The notes under the pieces are model-generated. The model saw only the letters and a list, made by a program, of their open reading frames with translations. It had not been told where the DNA came from and did not search any database. Below, piece after piece: positions 18,279 through 26,115 of a stretch of 46,823 nt of DNA (positions are counted from its first letter, which is position 1; every line of letters starts with the position of its first letter). The DNA lies in assembly GCA_947452785.1 (NCBI GenBank), contig CANGDZ010000022.1, positions 1 to 46,823 on the forward strand. The letters run 5' to 3'. Source of the stretch: Comamonadaceae bacterium. Its GTDB lineage: Bacteria > Pseudomonadota > Gammaproteobacteria > Burkholderiales > Burkholderiaceae_C. Position numbers and translations under genes: made by a program.

Positions 18279-19115
18279 ATGAAAGAAATCCCAACCCCGA
18301 CCTTTTCCCTTTCGCCAGCCATTTTGCCCAGGGGGTCACTTCATCCGGGCGGTACAACAATTTCGGTTCCGTCTTCCCCAGTGGCGCGTGGCGGCATCCG
18401 GGTTTCCTGGGCACAGCACGAAGACGACGTGCGTGCCGCTCAGAAACTGAGATTCGATGTGTTCGCGGGAGAGATGGGGGCGCAGTTGGCCTGCAAGGTG
18501 CCCGGTCACGACATCGATGTGTTCGATGACTATTGCGAGCATTTGCTGGTGCACGACTTAGTGACCGAGCAGGTGATTGGCACCTACCGGGTGTTGACCC
18601 CGGCCCAAGCCAAACGCGCAGGGGGCACTTACAGCGATACCGAATTTGATTTAACCCGTTTACGCGGCATTCGCTCACGCATGGTGGAGTTGGGTCGCAG
18701 CTGTGTTCACCCTGACCATCGCCATGGGGGTGTCATTTTGGCACTGTGGGGAGCCCTGTTTGAGTTCATGAACCGCAACCAACTGGACACCATGATTGGC
18801 TGTGCCAGTATCCCCATGCTGCACAACGGCATGGTCTCGGGCGATGTGGCGGCCAGCATTTGGTCGCAAGTGAGTGCAAGCCACATGGCTTCCGTTGAAT
18901 ACCATGTGCGGCCCCGTCTGCCCTTGCCGGTTGAGCAACTCGATCGCCATTTGCAAGTGGAACCCCCTGCGCTGATCAAAGGCTATTTGCGCTTGGGCGC
19001 AAAGGTCCTGGGTGCACCGGCTTGGGATCCTGATTTCAACTCTGCCGACCTGCCCATGATGATGCGGGTGGCGGAGATGCCAGCGCGCTACCGCAAGCAC
19101 TTCAACGGGGTTTGA
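18279..19115 (+). CDS. OlsB-like GNAT N-acyltransferase (ornithine-lipid synthesis type)
   Basis: 278 residues from the ATG with GGAG seven bases upstream; longer frames lack a ribosome site. The arrangement of AAQKLRFDVFAGEMGAQL, the acidic DIDVFDDYCEHLLVHD, VIGTYRVLTP and VELGRSCVHPDHRHGG, then MIGCASIPM, is characteristic of L-ornithine N-alpha-acyltransferase OlsB and its close relatives. OlsB adds a 3-hydroxyacyl chain to ornithine, the first step to phosphorus-free ornithine lipids. The second acyltransferase, OlsA, is not nearby. The Pho box and the coupled phosphoesterase gene support a lipid-remodelling role; an acyltransferase with another amine substrate remains possible. Confidence 0.75.
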   Translation: MKEIPTPTFSLSPAILPRGSLHPGGTTISVPSSPVARGGIRVSWAQHEDDVRAAQKLRFDVFAGEMGAQLACKVPGHDIDVFDDYCEHLLVHDLVTEQVIGTYRVLTPAQAKRAGGTYSDTEFDLTRLRGIRSRMVELGRSCVHPDHRHGGVILALWGALFEFMNRNQLDTMIGCASIPMLHNGMVSGDVAASIWSQVSASHMASVEYHVRPRLPLPVEQLDRHLQVEPPALIKGYLRLGAKVLGAPAWDPDFNSADLPMMMRVAEMPARYRKHFNGV

Positions 19116-19117
19116 GC

Positions 19118-20026
19118 ATGGGCAGCGCTTCTATGGGCTTTGTCGCAAAAACTGCCGATGAGCAACCTTCGATTGCTTCCAATTACGCGCAAGTGCTGCA
19201 GCAAGCCTCACTCGAACCTGAAGAGGAAGTCCATGAGGAGGGCGAGGAGAAGCACTTTCGAGCCATCTTTATTTCCGATATCCACCTCGGGACACCGGGA
19301 TGTCAGGCTGACGCCTTGCTTGAGTTTTTGCGCACCCACAGCAGTGACACCTTGTATTTGGTCGGTGACATCATCGATGGATGGCAGTTGCGCCGTCGCT
19401 GGTATTGGCCACAAGCGCACAACGACGTGGTGCAAAAATTACTTCGCCGCGCACGCAAGGGTTGCCGCGTGGTCTTTGTACCGGGCAACCATGATGAATT
19501 TGCTCGCGGCTTCATTGGTCACTCCTTTGGCGGGATTGAAGTGGTCAAAGAGACCGTGCACACCACCGCCATCGGCCAAAAATTGTGGGTGATCCATGGT
19601 GACCATTTCGATGGTGTCATCCAGTTGGCCAAATGGTTGGCGTATTTGGGCGACTCCATGTACGAGCTGACGCTCAAGCTCAACCGCTACTTGAACCATT
19701 TGCGCGCCAAGTTTGGTTTGCCCTACTGGTCCTTGTCGGCTTACTTGAAATTGAAAGTGAAAAAAGCCGTCAATTTCATCAGCGATTTTGAAGTGGCCGT
19801 GGCCTCACAAGCTGCCAAGCATGGCTTTCAGGGCGTGGTGTGTGGTCATATTCACCATGCGGAAATTCGGGAAATCAACGGTATTTTGTATTGCAATGAC
19901 GGCGATTGGGTCGAGAGTCTGACCGCCATGGTGGAGCACATGGACGGGCGACTCGAAATTCTCAGCTTCGATGAAGTCAATCAAATGCGGCTGAGCAGTC
20001 ACAAAGGCATTGCTGTGGTTTCTTGA
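19118..20026 (+). CDS. LpxH/PlcP-like metallophosphoesterase
   Basis: 302 residues. All metal-binding blocks of the calcineurin-like fold are present: SDIHLG, GDIIDGWQ, GNHDEF, HGDHFDG and GHIHHAEI. The protein belongs to the UDP-2,3-diacylglucosamine hydrolase-like group (COG2908), which also contains PlcP, the phospholipase C induced by phosphate starvation that degrades membrane phospholipids. It is longer than typical LpxH (about 240). A TTG at 19112 overlaps the upstream stop, but the ATG at 19118 is two codons later and preferred. Coupling to the OlsB-like gene and the shared Pho box favour PlcP over lipid A synthesis; this is inference. Confidence 0.8.
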   Translation: MGSASMGFVAKTADEQPSIASNYAQVLQQASLEPEEEVHEEGEEKHFRAIFISDIHLGTPGCQADALLEFLRTHSSDTLYLVGDIIDGWQLRRRWYWPQAHNDVVQKLLRRARKGCRVVFVPGNHDEFARGFIGHSFGGIEVVKETVHTTAIGQKLWVIHGDHFDGVIQLAKWLAYLGDSMYELTLKLNRYLNHLRAKFGLPYWSLSAYLKLKVKKAVNFISDFEVAVASQAAKHGFQGVVCGHIHHAEIREINGILYCNDGDWVESLTAMVEHMDGRLEILSFDEVNQMRLSSHKGIAVVS

Positions 20027-20040
20027 CTTAAGTCACCCTC

Positions 20041-20079
20041 TGTCAGCTGATTTTCATTAAATTGTCATGTATTTGACAT
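20041..20079 (+). promoter_or_regulatory. Pho box upstream of ppk1
   Basis: TGTCAG (20041), TTTCAT (20052), TGTCAT (20063) and TGACAT (20074): four hexamers with an exact 11-base period. It begins 14 bases after the phosphoesterase stop and ends 66 bases before ppk1. Confidence 0.82.
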
Positions 20080-20145
20080 CAAATGAGGTGCGACCGTGTT
20101 GCCCAATCATTGTTCAACGGTCAAGCTCAAATTAAATGAATTTCA

Positions 20146-22245
20146 ATGTCAATTTCTAAAAAAAGTGCAGGTTCCGAAGGTACGCCGCAAAAGGTGGCCG
20201 GTTTGCTGGATCGTGACGCCAGCATCTTGGACTTCAACGTGCGGGTCCTCGATTGGGCCAAACGCGCAGAAGTTCCTCTCTTAGAACGGCTGCGCTACCT
20301 GTGCATCGTGTCCTCCAATTTGGACGAATTTTTTGAAGTGCGCGCCATGTTGCATTTGGCCGCACATGCCCACCATGATCACAAGGGGCTCTACAACAGC
20401 GAGACCTTCAAGGTCAATTACAGCAAGGCCGCGCAATTGGTCGCGGATCAATACAAACTGTATAACGAGGCCTTGCTGCCGGCATTAGAAAAAGAAGCCA
20501 TTCGAATTTTGTCGCACGGCGAGCGCAATCTGGCGCAAAAAAAATGGGTGCATGACTACTTTGTGCGTGAGGTCAAGCCCTTGTTGGTGCCGGTGGGGCT
20601 GGATCCTTCGCATCCCTTTCCGCAAGTGGCCAACAAGTCGCTGAACTTCATTGTGCAATTGACGGGCAAAGATGCCTTTGGTCGCCACAATGACATTGCC
20701 ATCGTCAAAGTCCCCCGTGTCTTGCCGCGCGTCATCCGAATTCCAACCAAAGTGGCTGGGCCGGGCACCAGTTTCGTGCTGTTGTCGAGTGTCATTCGTG
20801 CGCATTTGTCCGAGTTGTTCATTGGCCGAGAGGTAGGGCAGTTTTCGCAGTTTCGCGTCACACGCCACTCGGACTTGGCGGTCGACGAAGACGATGTCGA
20901 AAATTTGAGAACGGCCTTGCGCCACGGTCTGCAGCATCGCAATTACGGGGAGGCGGTTCGGCTCGAGGTGTCAGAAAGTTGCTCCACGCATTTGTCCGAT
21001 TTTTTACTCAAGCAATTCAAATTGCCTGAAGCCGCGCTGTTTCGCGTGGCCGGCCCCGTGAACCTGGTGCGATTGAACCAGTTGATCGACCTGGTCGATC
21101 AACCCGCATTGTTATTCCCCACTTTTCAAGCCAGTTACCCCAAGCAATTGCAGCGGGGTGCGTCGGTGTTTGAACGCATGCAAAAAGGCGATGTGTTGAT
21201 TCACCAACCCTTTGAAAGTTTTGATGGGGTGCTGGACTTTTTGCGCGAAGCCGTCTACGACCCCCAGGTGCTGGCGATCAAGCAAACCATTTACCGCATT
21301 GGCAATGACACGGTTATGCTGGATTTGCTACGCGAAGCGGTGCGACGCGGCAAAGAAGTGACGGCCGTGGTCGAGTTGAAAGCCCGTTTTGACGAAGAAG
21401 CAAACATCAATGTGGCGGAGCAACTGGAGTCTGTCGGCGCGCAGGTGGTGTATGGCGTGGTGGGTTTGAAAACCCACGCCAAAATGCTTTTGGTGACACG
21501 CCGTGAAGGCAAGGTGCTGAGGAAATACGGGCACCTGTCGACGGGCAATTACAACCCCCGAACCACCCGCTTGTACACCGACATCAGCTATTTGACCTGC
21601 AATCCCCAGCTCACGGCAGACATGGATCACTTGTTCATGCATGTGGCCAGCCAAAGCCGCTTGCACCGCATGAACAAATTGTGGGTTGCCCCTTTTCAGT
21701 TGCAGCGCAAAATCATTACCCAGTTGGACGCGGTGGGGACTGCTGCTGCGCAGGGGCAAGCGGCGAAAGTCATGGTCAAAATGAATGCCTTGACCGATGT
21801 TGATTTGATTGGCGCCCTAATCCGCGCGGGGCAAAAAGGCGCGCAGATTGATCTGATTATTCGCGGCGCCTGTATGTTGCCCGCAGAAGTGCCGGGCTAC
21901 ACCGACAACATCCGAGTGCGTTCGGTGGTGGGGCGCTTTTTGGAACACACTCGGGTTTTTTATTTTGTAGCGGGCGCTAAAGAGAGTCTGTATTTGTCCA
22001 GTGCCGACTGGATGAACCGCAATATGATTCGCCGCATCGAATTGGCTTGGCCGGTCGAAGATCCGGTTTTGCGCCAGCGTGTGGTCGATGAATGCCTGAA
22101 TTTGTATTTGCAAGACGGGCGCAATGCCTGGTGCTTAGGCCCTGAGGGGCAGTACACCAAGCTGGAAAAAAAGGGTCGGCATGTGCACAGCGCCCAGGCT
22201 ATTTTGATGCGCCGCTATGCGGCCGATGCCAGTCAGAAAAAGTAA
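20146..22245 (+). CDS. ppk1: Polyphosphate kinase 1
   Basis: 699-residue enzyme that polymerises the gamma-phosphate of ATP into polyphosphate. The N-terminal domain carries LDFNVRVLDWAKRAEVPLLE and LSSNLDEFFEVR-like blocks. The phospholipase-D-like catalytic half has the autophosphorylated His463 in YGHLSTGNYNPRTTRLYTD and a second catalytic-site His601 in VVGRFLEHTRVFYF. RGACML and SADWMNRNMIRRIE are also typical. Length matches the family. The ribosome site is weak. It has its own four-repeat Pho box and is followed after 18 bases by sixA, so the two probably share a transcript. Confidence 0.97.
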   Translation: MSISKKSAGSEGTPQKVAGLLDRDASILDFNVRVLDWAKRAEVPLLERLRYLCIVSSNLDEFFEVRAMLHLAAHAHHDHKGLYNSETFKVNYSKAAQLVADQYKLYNEALLPALEKEAIRILSHGERNLAQKKWVHDYFVREVKPLLVPVGLDPSHPFPQVANKSLNFIVQLTGKDAFGRHNDIAIVKVPRVLPRVIRIPTKVAGPGTSFVLLSSVIRAHLSELFIGREVGQFSQFRVTRHSDLAVDEDDVENLRTALRHGLQHRNYGEAVRLEVSESCSTHLSDFLLKQFKLPEAALFRVAGPVNLVRLNQLIDLVDQPALLFPTFQASYPKQLQRGASVFERMQKGDVLIHQPFESFDGVLDFLREAVYDPQVLAIKQTIYRIGNDTVMLDLLREAVRRGKEVTAVVELKARFDEEANINVAEQLESVGAQVVYGVVGLKTHAKMLLVTRREGKVLRKYGHLSTGNYNPRTTRLYTDISYLTCNPQLTADMDHLFMHVASQSRLHRMNKLWVAPFQLQRKIITQLDAVGTAAAQGQAAKVMVKMNALTDVDLIGALIRAGQKGAQIDLIIRGACMLPAEVPGYTDNIRVRSVVGRFLEHTRVFYFVAGAKESLYLSSADWMNRNMIRRIELAWPVEDPVLRQRVVDECLNLYLQDGRNAWCLGPEGQYTKLEKKGRHVHSAQAILMRRYAADASQKK

Positions 22246-22263
22246 TCCCACAAGGAGACAGAA

Positions 22264-22725
22264 ATGGATCTGATTTTTTGGCGTCACGCCGAAGCATTCG
22301 AACCCATAGACGGCCAAGACGACATGAGCCGCGGACTGACACCTAAAGGAGAAAAGCAGGCCAAACGCATGGCTGCTTGGTTAGACCGCCAACTGCCCGT
22401 TGGGGTTCGGGTGTTGGTCAGTCCCGCCCTCAGAACCGAGCAAACGGTCCGCGCCTTGAACCGAAAATTCAAATTTCGCGACGAGCTGGCGCCGAACGCG
22501 GAACCCGATCAGGTGCTGCTGGCAGCGGGCTGGCCAGACGCCAAAATGCCTGTCGTCATCGTTGGGCATCAACCCACCTTGGGCCGCATCATCGCGGCCT
22601 TGCTGGGCTTGCCCGAGCAAGAGTGCGCGGTGCGCAAAGGTGCTGTGTGGTGGTTGCGCAGCCGCTTGCGCGAGGGTGTTCAGCAAACCGTGATCGTGAC
22701 GGTCCAAAACCCCGATTTGCTGTAA
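22264..22725 (+). CDS. sixA: SixA-type phosphohistidine phosphatase
   Basis: 153-residue histidine-phosphatase-superfamily protein. The catalytic RHA motif is at residues 7-9 (LIFWRHAEAFE), the second Arg lies in VLVSPALRTEQT, and the second active-site His is in VVIVGHQPTLGRI. The short length and this layout match SixA rather than phosphoglycerate mutase. SixA dephosphorylates phosphohistidine on HPt or PTS proteins. It follows ppk1 closely with a good AAGGAG ribosome site, an arrangement suggesting a link with phosphate or polyphosphate control. Confidence 0.9.
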   Translation: MDLIFWRHAEAFEPIDGQDDMSRGLTPKGEKQAKRMAAWLDRQLPVGVRVLVSPALRTEQTVRALNRKFKFRDELAPNAEPDQVLLAAGWPDAKMPVVIVGHQPTLGRIIAALLGLPEQECAVRKGAVWWLRSRLREGVQQTVIVTVQNPDLL

Positions 22726-22741
22726 AACCCAAGAAGCGGAG

Positions 22742-23221
22742 TCAGTCGCGGCCAGGGCGACCGGTCTTCAGGGCTGGCACTTTAGCCAAGATGGCGGCAA
22801 AGCCCTTGTCGTCCAGGGCGCTCAAAGCCATGATGCCGGCGCGCAGCAACTCACTCTTTTTTACGCTGTGCAGCAGGCTTGTGGCGCGCTGCTTCAGGCT
22901 GTCAATGGCCTGGTACTCGTCTTTGGGCATGGTGAAACTGTCACGCACCAATTTTGGTTTTTTGGGAGCTTTGATTTTGCTTGGCTCAATGGCTTTCACA
23001 ACTTTTACTGTTTTTGCAGCGGCTTTGACGATGACCTTGGCCGCAGGTATGGCGACTGGCTTCTTGGCCACGGCTTTGCGTGGTGTCGCAGTTTTGGCTG
23101 GGTTGGCTTTGCGTGCTGGGGCGGCGCGTTTGGCCACAGCGGCTTTGCGGGCAGGCTTGGCGGCAGTTTTTGCTGCTGCTGAGGCTGGCGCTGGTGTTGC
23201 AGTTGAAATGGAAGTTGGCAT
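22742..23221 (-). CDS. Lys/Ala-rich protein with a ribbon-helix-helix-like C-terminal domain
   Basis: 159 residues of unknown function. Residues 1 to about 90 are a histone H1-like tail of Lys, Ala, Pro and Val (AAKPARKAAVAKRAAPARKA). Residues about 94-133 look like a ribbon-helix-helix fold: a short strand DSFTMPKDEY, a helix AIDSLKQRATSLL, a turn, then KKSELLRAGIMALSAL. Both parts suggest nucleic-acid or polyanion binding. A strong AAGGAG ribosome site precedes the ATG. The 27-base palindrome upstream could be its own operator. It lies downstream of ppx, converging on sixA. PAKKA-tailed proteins such as AlgP are reported on polyphosphate granules, which makes its position interesting. Confidence 0.75.
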   Translation of the reverse strand: MPTSISTATPAPASAAAKTAAKPARKAAVAKRAAPARKANPAKTATPRKAVAKKPVAIPAAKVIVKAAAKTVKVVKAIEPSKIKAPKKPKLVRDSFTMPKDEYQAIDSLKQRATSLLHSVKKSELLRAGIMALSALDDKGFAAILAKVPALKTGRPGRD

Positions 23222-23235
23222 GAAAGCTCCTTTTA

Positions 23236-23262
23236 AAACGGTGTATACAGTTTATACCGTTT
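23236..23262 (-). promoter_or_regulatory. 27-base palindrome and promoter upstream of the Lys/Ala-rich protein gene
   Basis: AAACGGT (23236-23242) and ACCGTTT (23256-23262) are perfect 7-base arms centred on 23249, and the symmetry continues imperfectly into the flanking T/A runs. On the minus strand TATAAA (23256-23251) inside the repeat and TTGCCA (23277-23272) with a 15-base spacer form a candidate promoter, so a bound repressor would cover the -10. Confidence 0.6.
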
Positions 23263-23322
23263 AAAGGCCCGTGGCAACTGATCTCGCGCAAATGATTGAG
23301 CGCCAACTGACCCCACGCAAGA

Positions 23323-24819
23323 TCACAAACTGTTGAAGGTCACCGCCCAGGGTGTTTTTTGCCAAGCAATGCACTCTTCGCGCAGCAAATGCGCCGACTG
23401 TGGCCACAGCGCCGCCCAGCCTTTGCGCGTGTTGATGGTGAAGCCCTGTACCGGCTGGTCGTGATGTGACAGGTCAAAACCCTTGAGGTCAGGGTCTCGT
23501 CTGGCATGGCACAAAATCACCGCGAGGCGCAAGGCAAACAATTGATGCACAAAGCCAGGATCCAGCAGGTTGCCTTCAAGCTTGCGCAATTTGCCACGAT
23601 GCCCCAGCACCAATTGACTCAAACGGTGCAACTCCGGTACGGAGAATCCGGGCAGGTCGGCATTGTCCAAAATATAGGCGCCGTGTTTGTGGTGATCCGC
23701 ATGCGAAATGTGTGCGCCGACCTCATGCAAGCGGCCCGCCCAAATCAGTTTGCGTTGCATGGGCGACAAGTCATCTGCGGTTGCTGTGGGCGGGATTTTT
23801 TTGAAGAGCAAAGCCGCCGTGTGACTCACGCGCTGTGCTTGCTGTGCATCAATGCCAAAGCGCTTGGACAACCATTCTACCATCGATTCACGAATGTCGG
23901 TACTTTCATCGCGCTCGAGCAAGTCGTACAAGGCGCCCTGACGCAATGCGCCTTGCGCGGCATGCAATTCGTCGATGTCGAGCAATTCAAACAAGGACAT
24001 CAAGATGGCCAATCCACCGCCAATCACGGGACGTCGGTCTTCTTTGATGCCGTCGAGTTTGAGTTGATCAGAACGACCCGATTTGATGAGTTTCTCTTTG
24101 AGCCAATACAAGCCTTCACGGGTGATGGGGCCTGCAGGCCGTCCCGCCGCTTCGAGCACGTCCATCACGGCGCCAATGGTGCCTGAGGCACCATAAGCCA
24201 CATCCCAGTCTTTGCGGCGGTACACCGTCAACACCTCGTCCAAAATGGCTTTGGCGGCCACCTCGGCCATGTCAAAAGCCATGGGGGTGAACAAGCCGTC
24301 TGGAAAATACTTCATCGACCAGGCCACGCTGCCCACGCGGTAAGACTCCATGGTGGTGGGCTGAAAGCCTTGGCCCAAGATCATCTCCGTGGAGCGGCCG
24401 CCAATATCAATCACCAAGCGCCGCTCATCAGACTGAGGCAGCAAGTGGACAACGCCCGAATAAATCAGCCGTGCTTCTTCGCGACCGGGAATGATTTCGA
24501 TCGGAAAACCCAAAATCGTTTGGGCTTTTTCTAAAAAAACATCGCGGTTGCGTGCTTCACGCAGGGTTTGGGTGGCGACTGCGCGCACCTGACTGGGCTC
24601 AAAACCCGAGATGCGTTCGGCAAACCGGGCCAAGCAATCCCAGCCCCTTTGCATGGCCGCCAGTGAGAGATTTCGCTCGCTGTCCAGGCCGTTGCCTTGT
24701 CTGACGGTTTCTTTGAGGTATTCCACCCGCCTGATCTGCCCGTGGTCCAAGTGACCAATTTCCAATCGAAAGCTGTTGGAGCCTAAGTCCACAGCCGCTA
24801 AAAGTTGTCCGTTTTTCAT
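23323..24819 (-). CDS. ppx: Exopolyphosphatase (Ppx/GppA family)
   Basis: 498-residue enzyme that removes terminal phosphate from polyphosphate (and possibly pppGpp). The sugar-kinase/HSP70-type fold is marked by AAVDLGSNSFRLEI at the N-terminus, RAVATQTLREARN, IPGREEARLIYSGV and the phosphate-binding LVIDIGGRSTEM. A C-terminal HD-like domain includes HEVGAHISHADHHKHGAY. Length matches E. coli Ppx (513). Cytoplasmic. It is transcribed away from pstS, and its own Pho box lies on the minus strand 47 bases upstream of the start. Confidence 0.95.
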   Translation of the reverse strand: MKNGQLLAAVDLGSNSFRLEIGHLDHGQIRRVEYLKETVRQGNGLDSERNLSLAAMQRGWDCLARFAERISGFEPSQVRAVATQTLREARNRDVFLEKAQTILGFPIEIIPGREEARLIYSGVVHLLPQSDERRLVIDIGGRSTEMILGQGFQPTTMESYRVGSVAWSMKYFPDGLFTPMAFDMAEVAAKAILDEVLTVYRRKDWDVAYGASGTIGAVMDVLEAAGRPAGPITREGLYWLKEKLIKSGRSDQLKLDGIKEDRRPVIGGGLAILMSLFELLDIDELHAAQGALRQGALYDLLERDESTDIRESMVEWLSKRFGIDAQQAQRVSHTAALLFKKIPPTATADDLSPMQRKLIWAGRLHEVGAHISHADHHKHGAYILDNADLPGFSVPELHRLSQLVLGHRGKLRKLEGNLLDPGFVHQLFALRLAVILCHARRDPDLKGFDLSHHDQPVQGFTINTRKGWAALWPQSAHLLREECIAWQKTPWAVTFNSL

Positions 24820-24866
24820 GAAAGGTGATCAAACTCAGGTTTTTATCGCGCACAAGCTCCCATTTT

Positions 24867-24894
24867 GTGACCTTTTCTTGTCAGTTTGATGACG
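24867..24894 (-). promoter_or_regulatory. Pho box upstream of ppx
   Basis: On the minus strand: CGTCAT (24894-24889), TGACAA (24883-24878), GGTCAC (24872-24867), 11-base period. It lies 49 bases from the pstS Pho box, which faces the other way. Confidence 0.65.
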
Positions 24895-24943
24895 ATTTGG
24901 AAAAATACCTTCAGGCGTCTTCCCGCATAAGACTTCTTTTAAT

Positions 24944-24960
24944 TGACATGATATTGTCAC
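24944..24960 (+). promoter_or_regulatory. Pho box upstream of pstS
   Basis: TGACAT (24944-24949) and TGTCAC (24955-24960) form an 11-base direct repeat; a -10-like TTAGAG follows at 24970-24975. The distance to pstS is 73 bases. Confidence 0.75.
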
Positions 24961-25033
24961 AATCGAAAGTTAGAGTCACAACCATGTTCAAAATGCTTTG
25001 AACAGTGTTCACTAACCTTTGATAAGGAATGCT

Positions 25034-26056
25034 ATGTTGAAAATCAAATCCTGGGTGGCCGCATTGGGCTTGTCCGTTGTTGCCGCAACGACTTTTGCCG
25101 CTGAAATCACTGGCGCCGGCGCCACCTTTCCTTACCCCGTGTACGCCAAATGGGCCGAGGCCTACAAAGCCAAGACCGGTGTGAGCATGAATTACCAGTC
25201 CATCGGTTCATCGGGCGGTATCAAGCAGATCAAAGCCAAAACCGTTGACTTTGGTGCTACCGACAACCCCGTGAGTTTTGATGACTTGGAAAAAGACGGC
25301 ATGGTTCAATTCCCGGCCATCATTGGCGGCATTGTGGCTGTGATCAACGTTGAAGGTGTCAAGCCTGGCCAATTGAAATTGACGGGCGACTTGTTGGCCG
25401 AATTGTTCTCGGGTGGCATTGCCAAATGGAGTGACAAGCGCATTGTCGACCTCAATCCTGGCGTTACATTGCCTGACGCCCCTGTGACCGTGGTGCACCG
25501 CGCTGACGGCTCCGGCACCACTGCCGTGTTCACCGACTACCTGGCCAAAGTCAATCCCAAGTGGAAAGAAACTGTGGGTTCAGGCGCTGCTGTGAAGTGG
25601 CCTGCCGAATCTTCGGTGGGTGGTAAAGGCAACGAAGGCGTGTCTGCCAACGTGTCTCGCGTCAAAAATTCGATTGGCTACGTGGAATACGCTTACGCCA
25701 AGAAAAACAACATGACCCACATCAGCTTGCGCAATGCGGCCGGTCAGTATGTCCAGCCCGATGACGAAACCTTTGCCGCCGCTTCGGCCGGTACCGACTG
25801 GTCCAAGATCCCAGGCATGGGCACTTTCTTGACCAACGCCGGTGGTGCCAAATCATGGCCTATCGCAGCCGCTTCGTTCATCTTGGTCTACAAAGAGCCA
25901 GCAAACAAAGCCAATGCGGCCGATGTCTTGAAGTTCTTTGACTTCGCTTTCAAAGAAGGCAAAAAATTGGCAACAGATTTGGAATACGTTCCTATGCCTG
26001 ATGCCACTACCGACTTCATCCGCAAGAGCGTTTGGAACAAGGTCAACGTCAAGTAA
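25034..26056 (+). CDS. pstS: Phosphate ABC transporter, periplasmic phosphate-binding protein
   Basis: 340-residue periplasmic protein that binds inorganic phosphate for the PstCAB transporter. A Sec signal peptide (MLKIKSWVAALGLSVVAATT, cleavage after FAA) is followed by the canonical ITGAGATFPYPVYAKWAEAY, the phosphate-binding IGSSGGIKQI and the loop HRADGSGTT. The Asp in VDFGATDNPV is the typical ligand. AAGGA lies five bases before the ATG at 25034; an upstream TTG frame start is not supported. First gene of pstSCAB-phoU-phoBR, separated from pstC by a terminator hairpin that should raise PstS over the membrane subunits. Confidence 0.97.
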   Translation: MLKIKSWVAALGLSVVAATTFAAEITGAGATFPYPVYAKWAEAYKAKTGVSMNYQSIGSSGGIKQIKAKTVDFGATDNPVSFDDLEKDGMVQFPAIIGGIVAVINVEGVKPGQLKLTGDLLAELFSGGIAKWSDKRIVDLNPGVTLPDAPVTVVHRADGSGTTAVFTDYLAKVNPKWKETVGSGAAVKWPAESSVGGKGNEGVSANVSRVKNSIGYVEYAYAKKNNMTHISLRNAAGQYVQPDDETFAAASAGTDWSKIPGMGTFLTNAGGAKSWPIAAASFILVYKEPANKANAADVLKFFDFAFKEGKKLATDLEYVPMPDATTDFIRKSVWNKVNVK

Positions 26057-26073
26057 TTGTTGACCCCAAAGAC

Positions 26074-26098
26074 CCCCAGGCCTGCGCCTGGGGTTTTT
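26074..26098 (+). terminator. Intra-operon terminator between pstS and pstC
   Basis: CCCCAGGC (26074-26081), loop CTGC, GCCTGGGG (26086-26093), then five T. A textbook rho-independent terminator 17 bases past pstS; with no separate promoter seen before pstC, partial read-through is expected. Confidence 0.9.
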
Positions 26099-26115
26099 GA
26101 CACTTCAGGATGACC

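Noticed and set aside
20027-20046. GTCAC at 20035 as an additional ppk1 Pho repeat
   Set aside because: It is ten, not eleven, bases from the next repeat and so out of phase with the four good ones.
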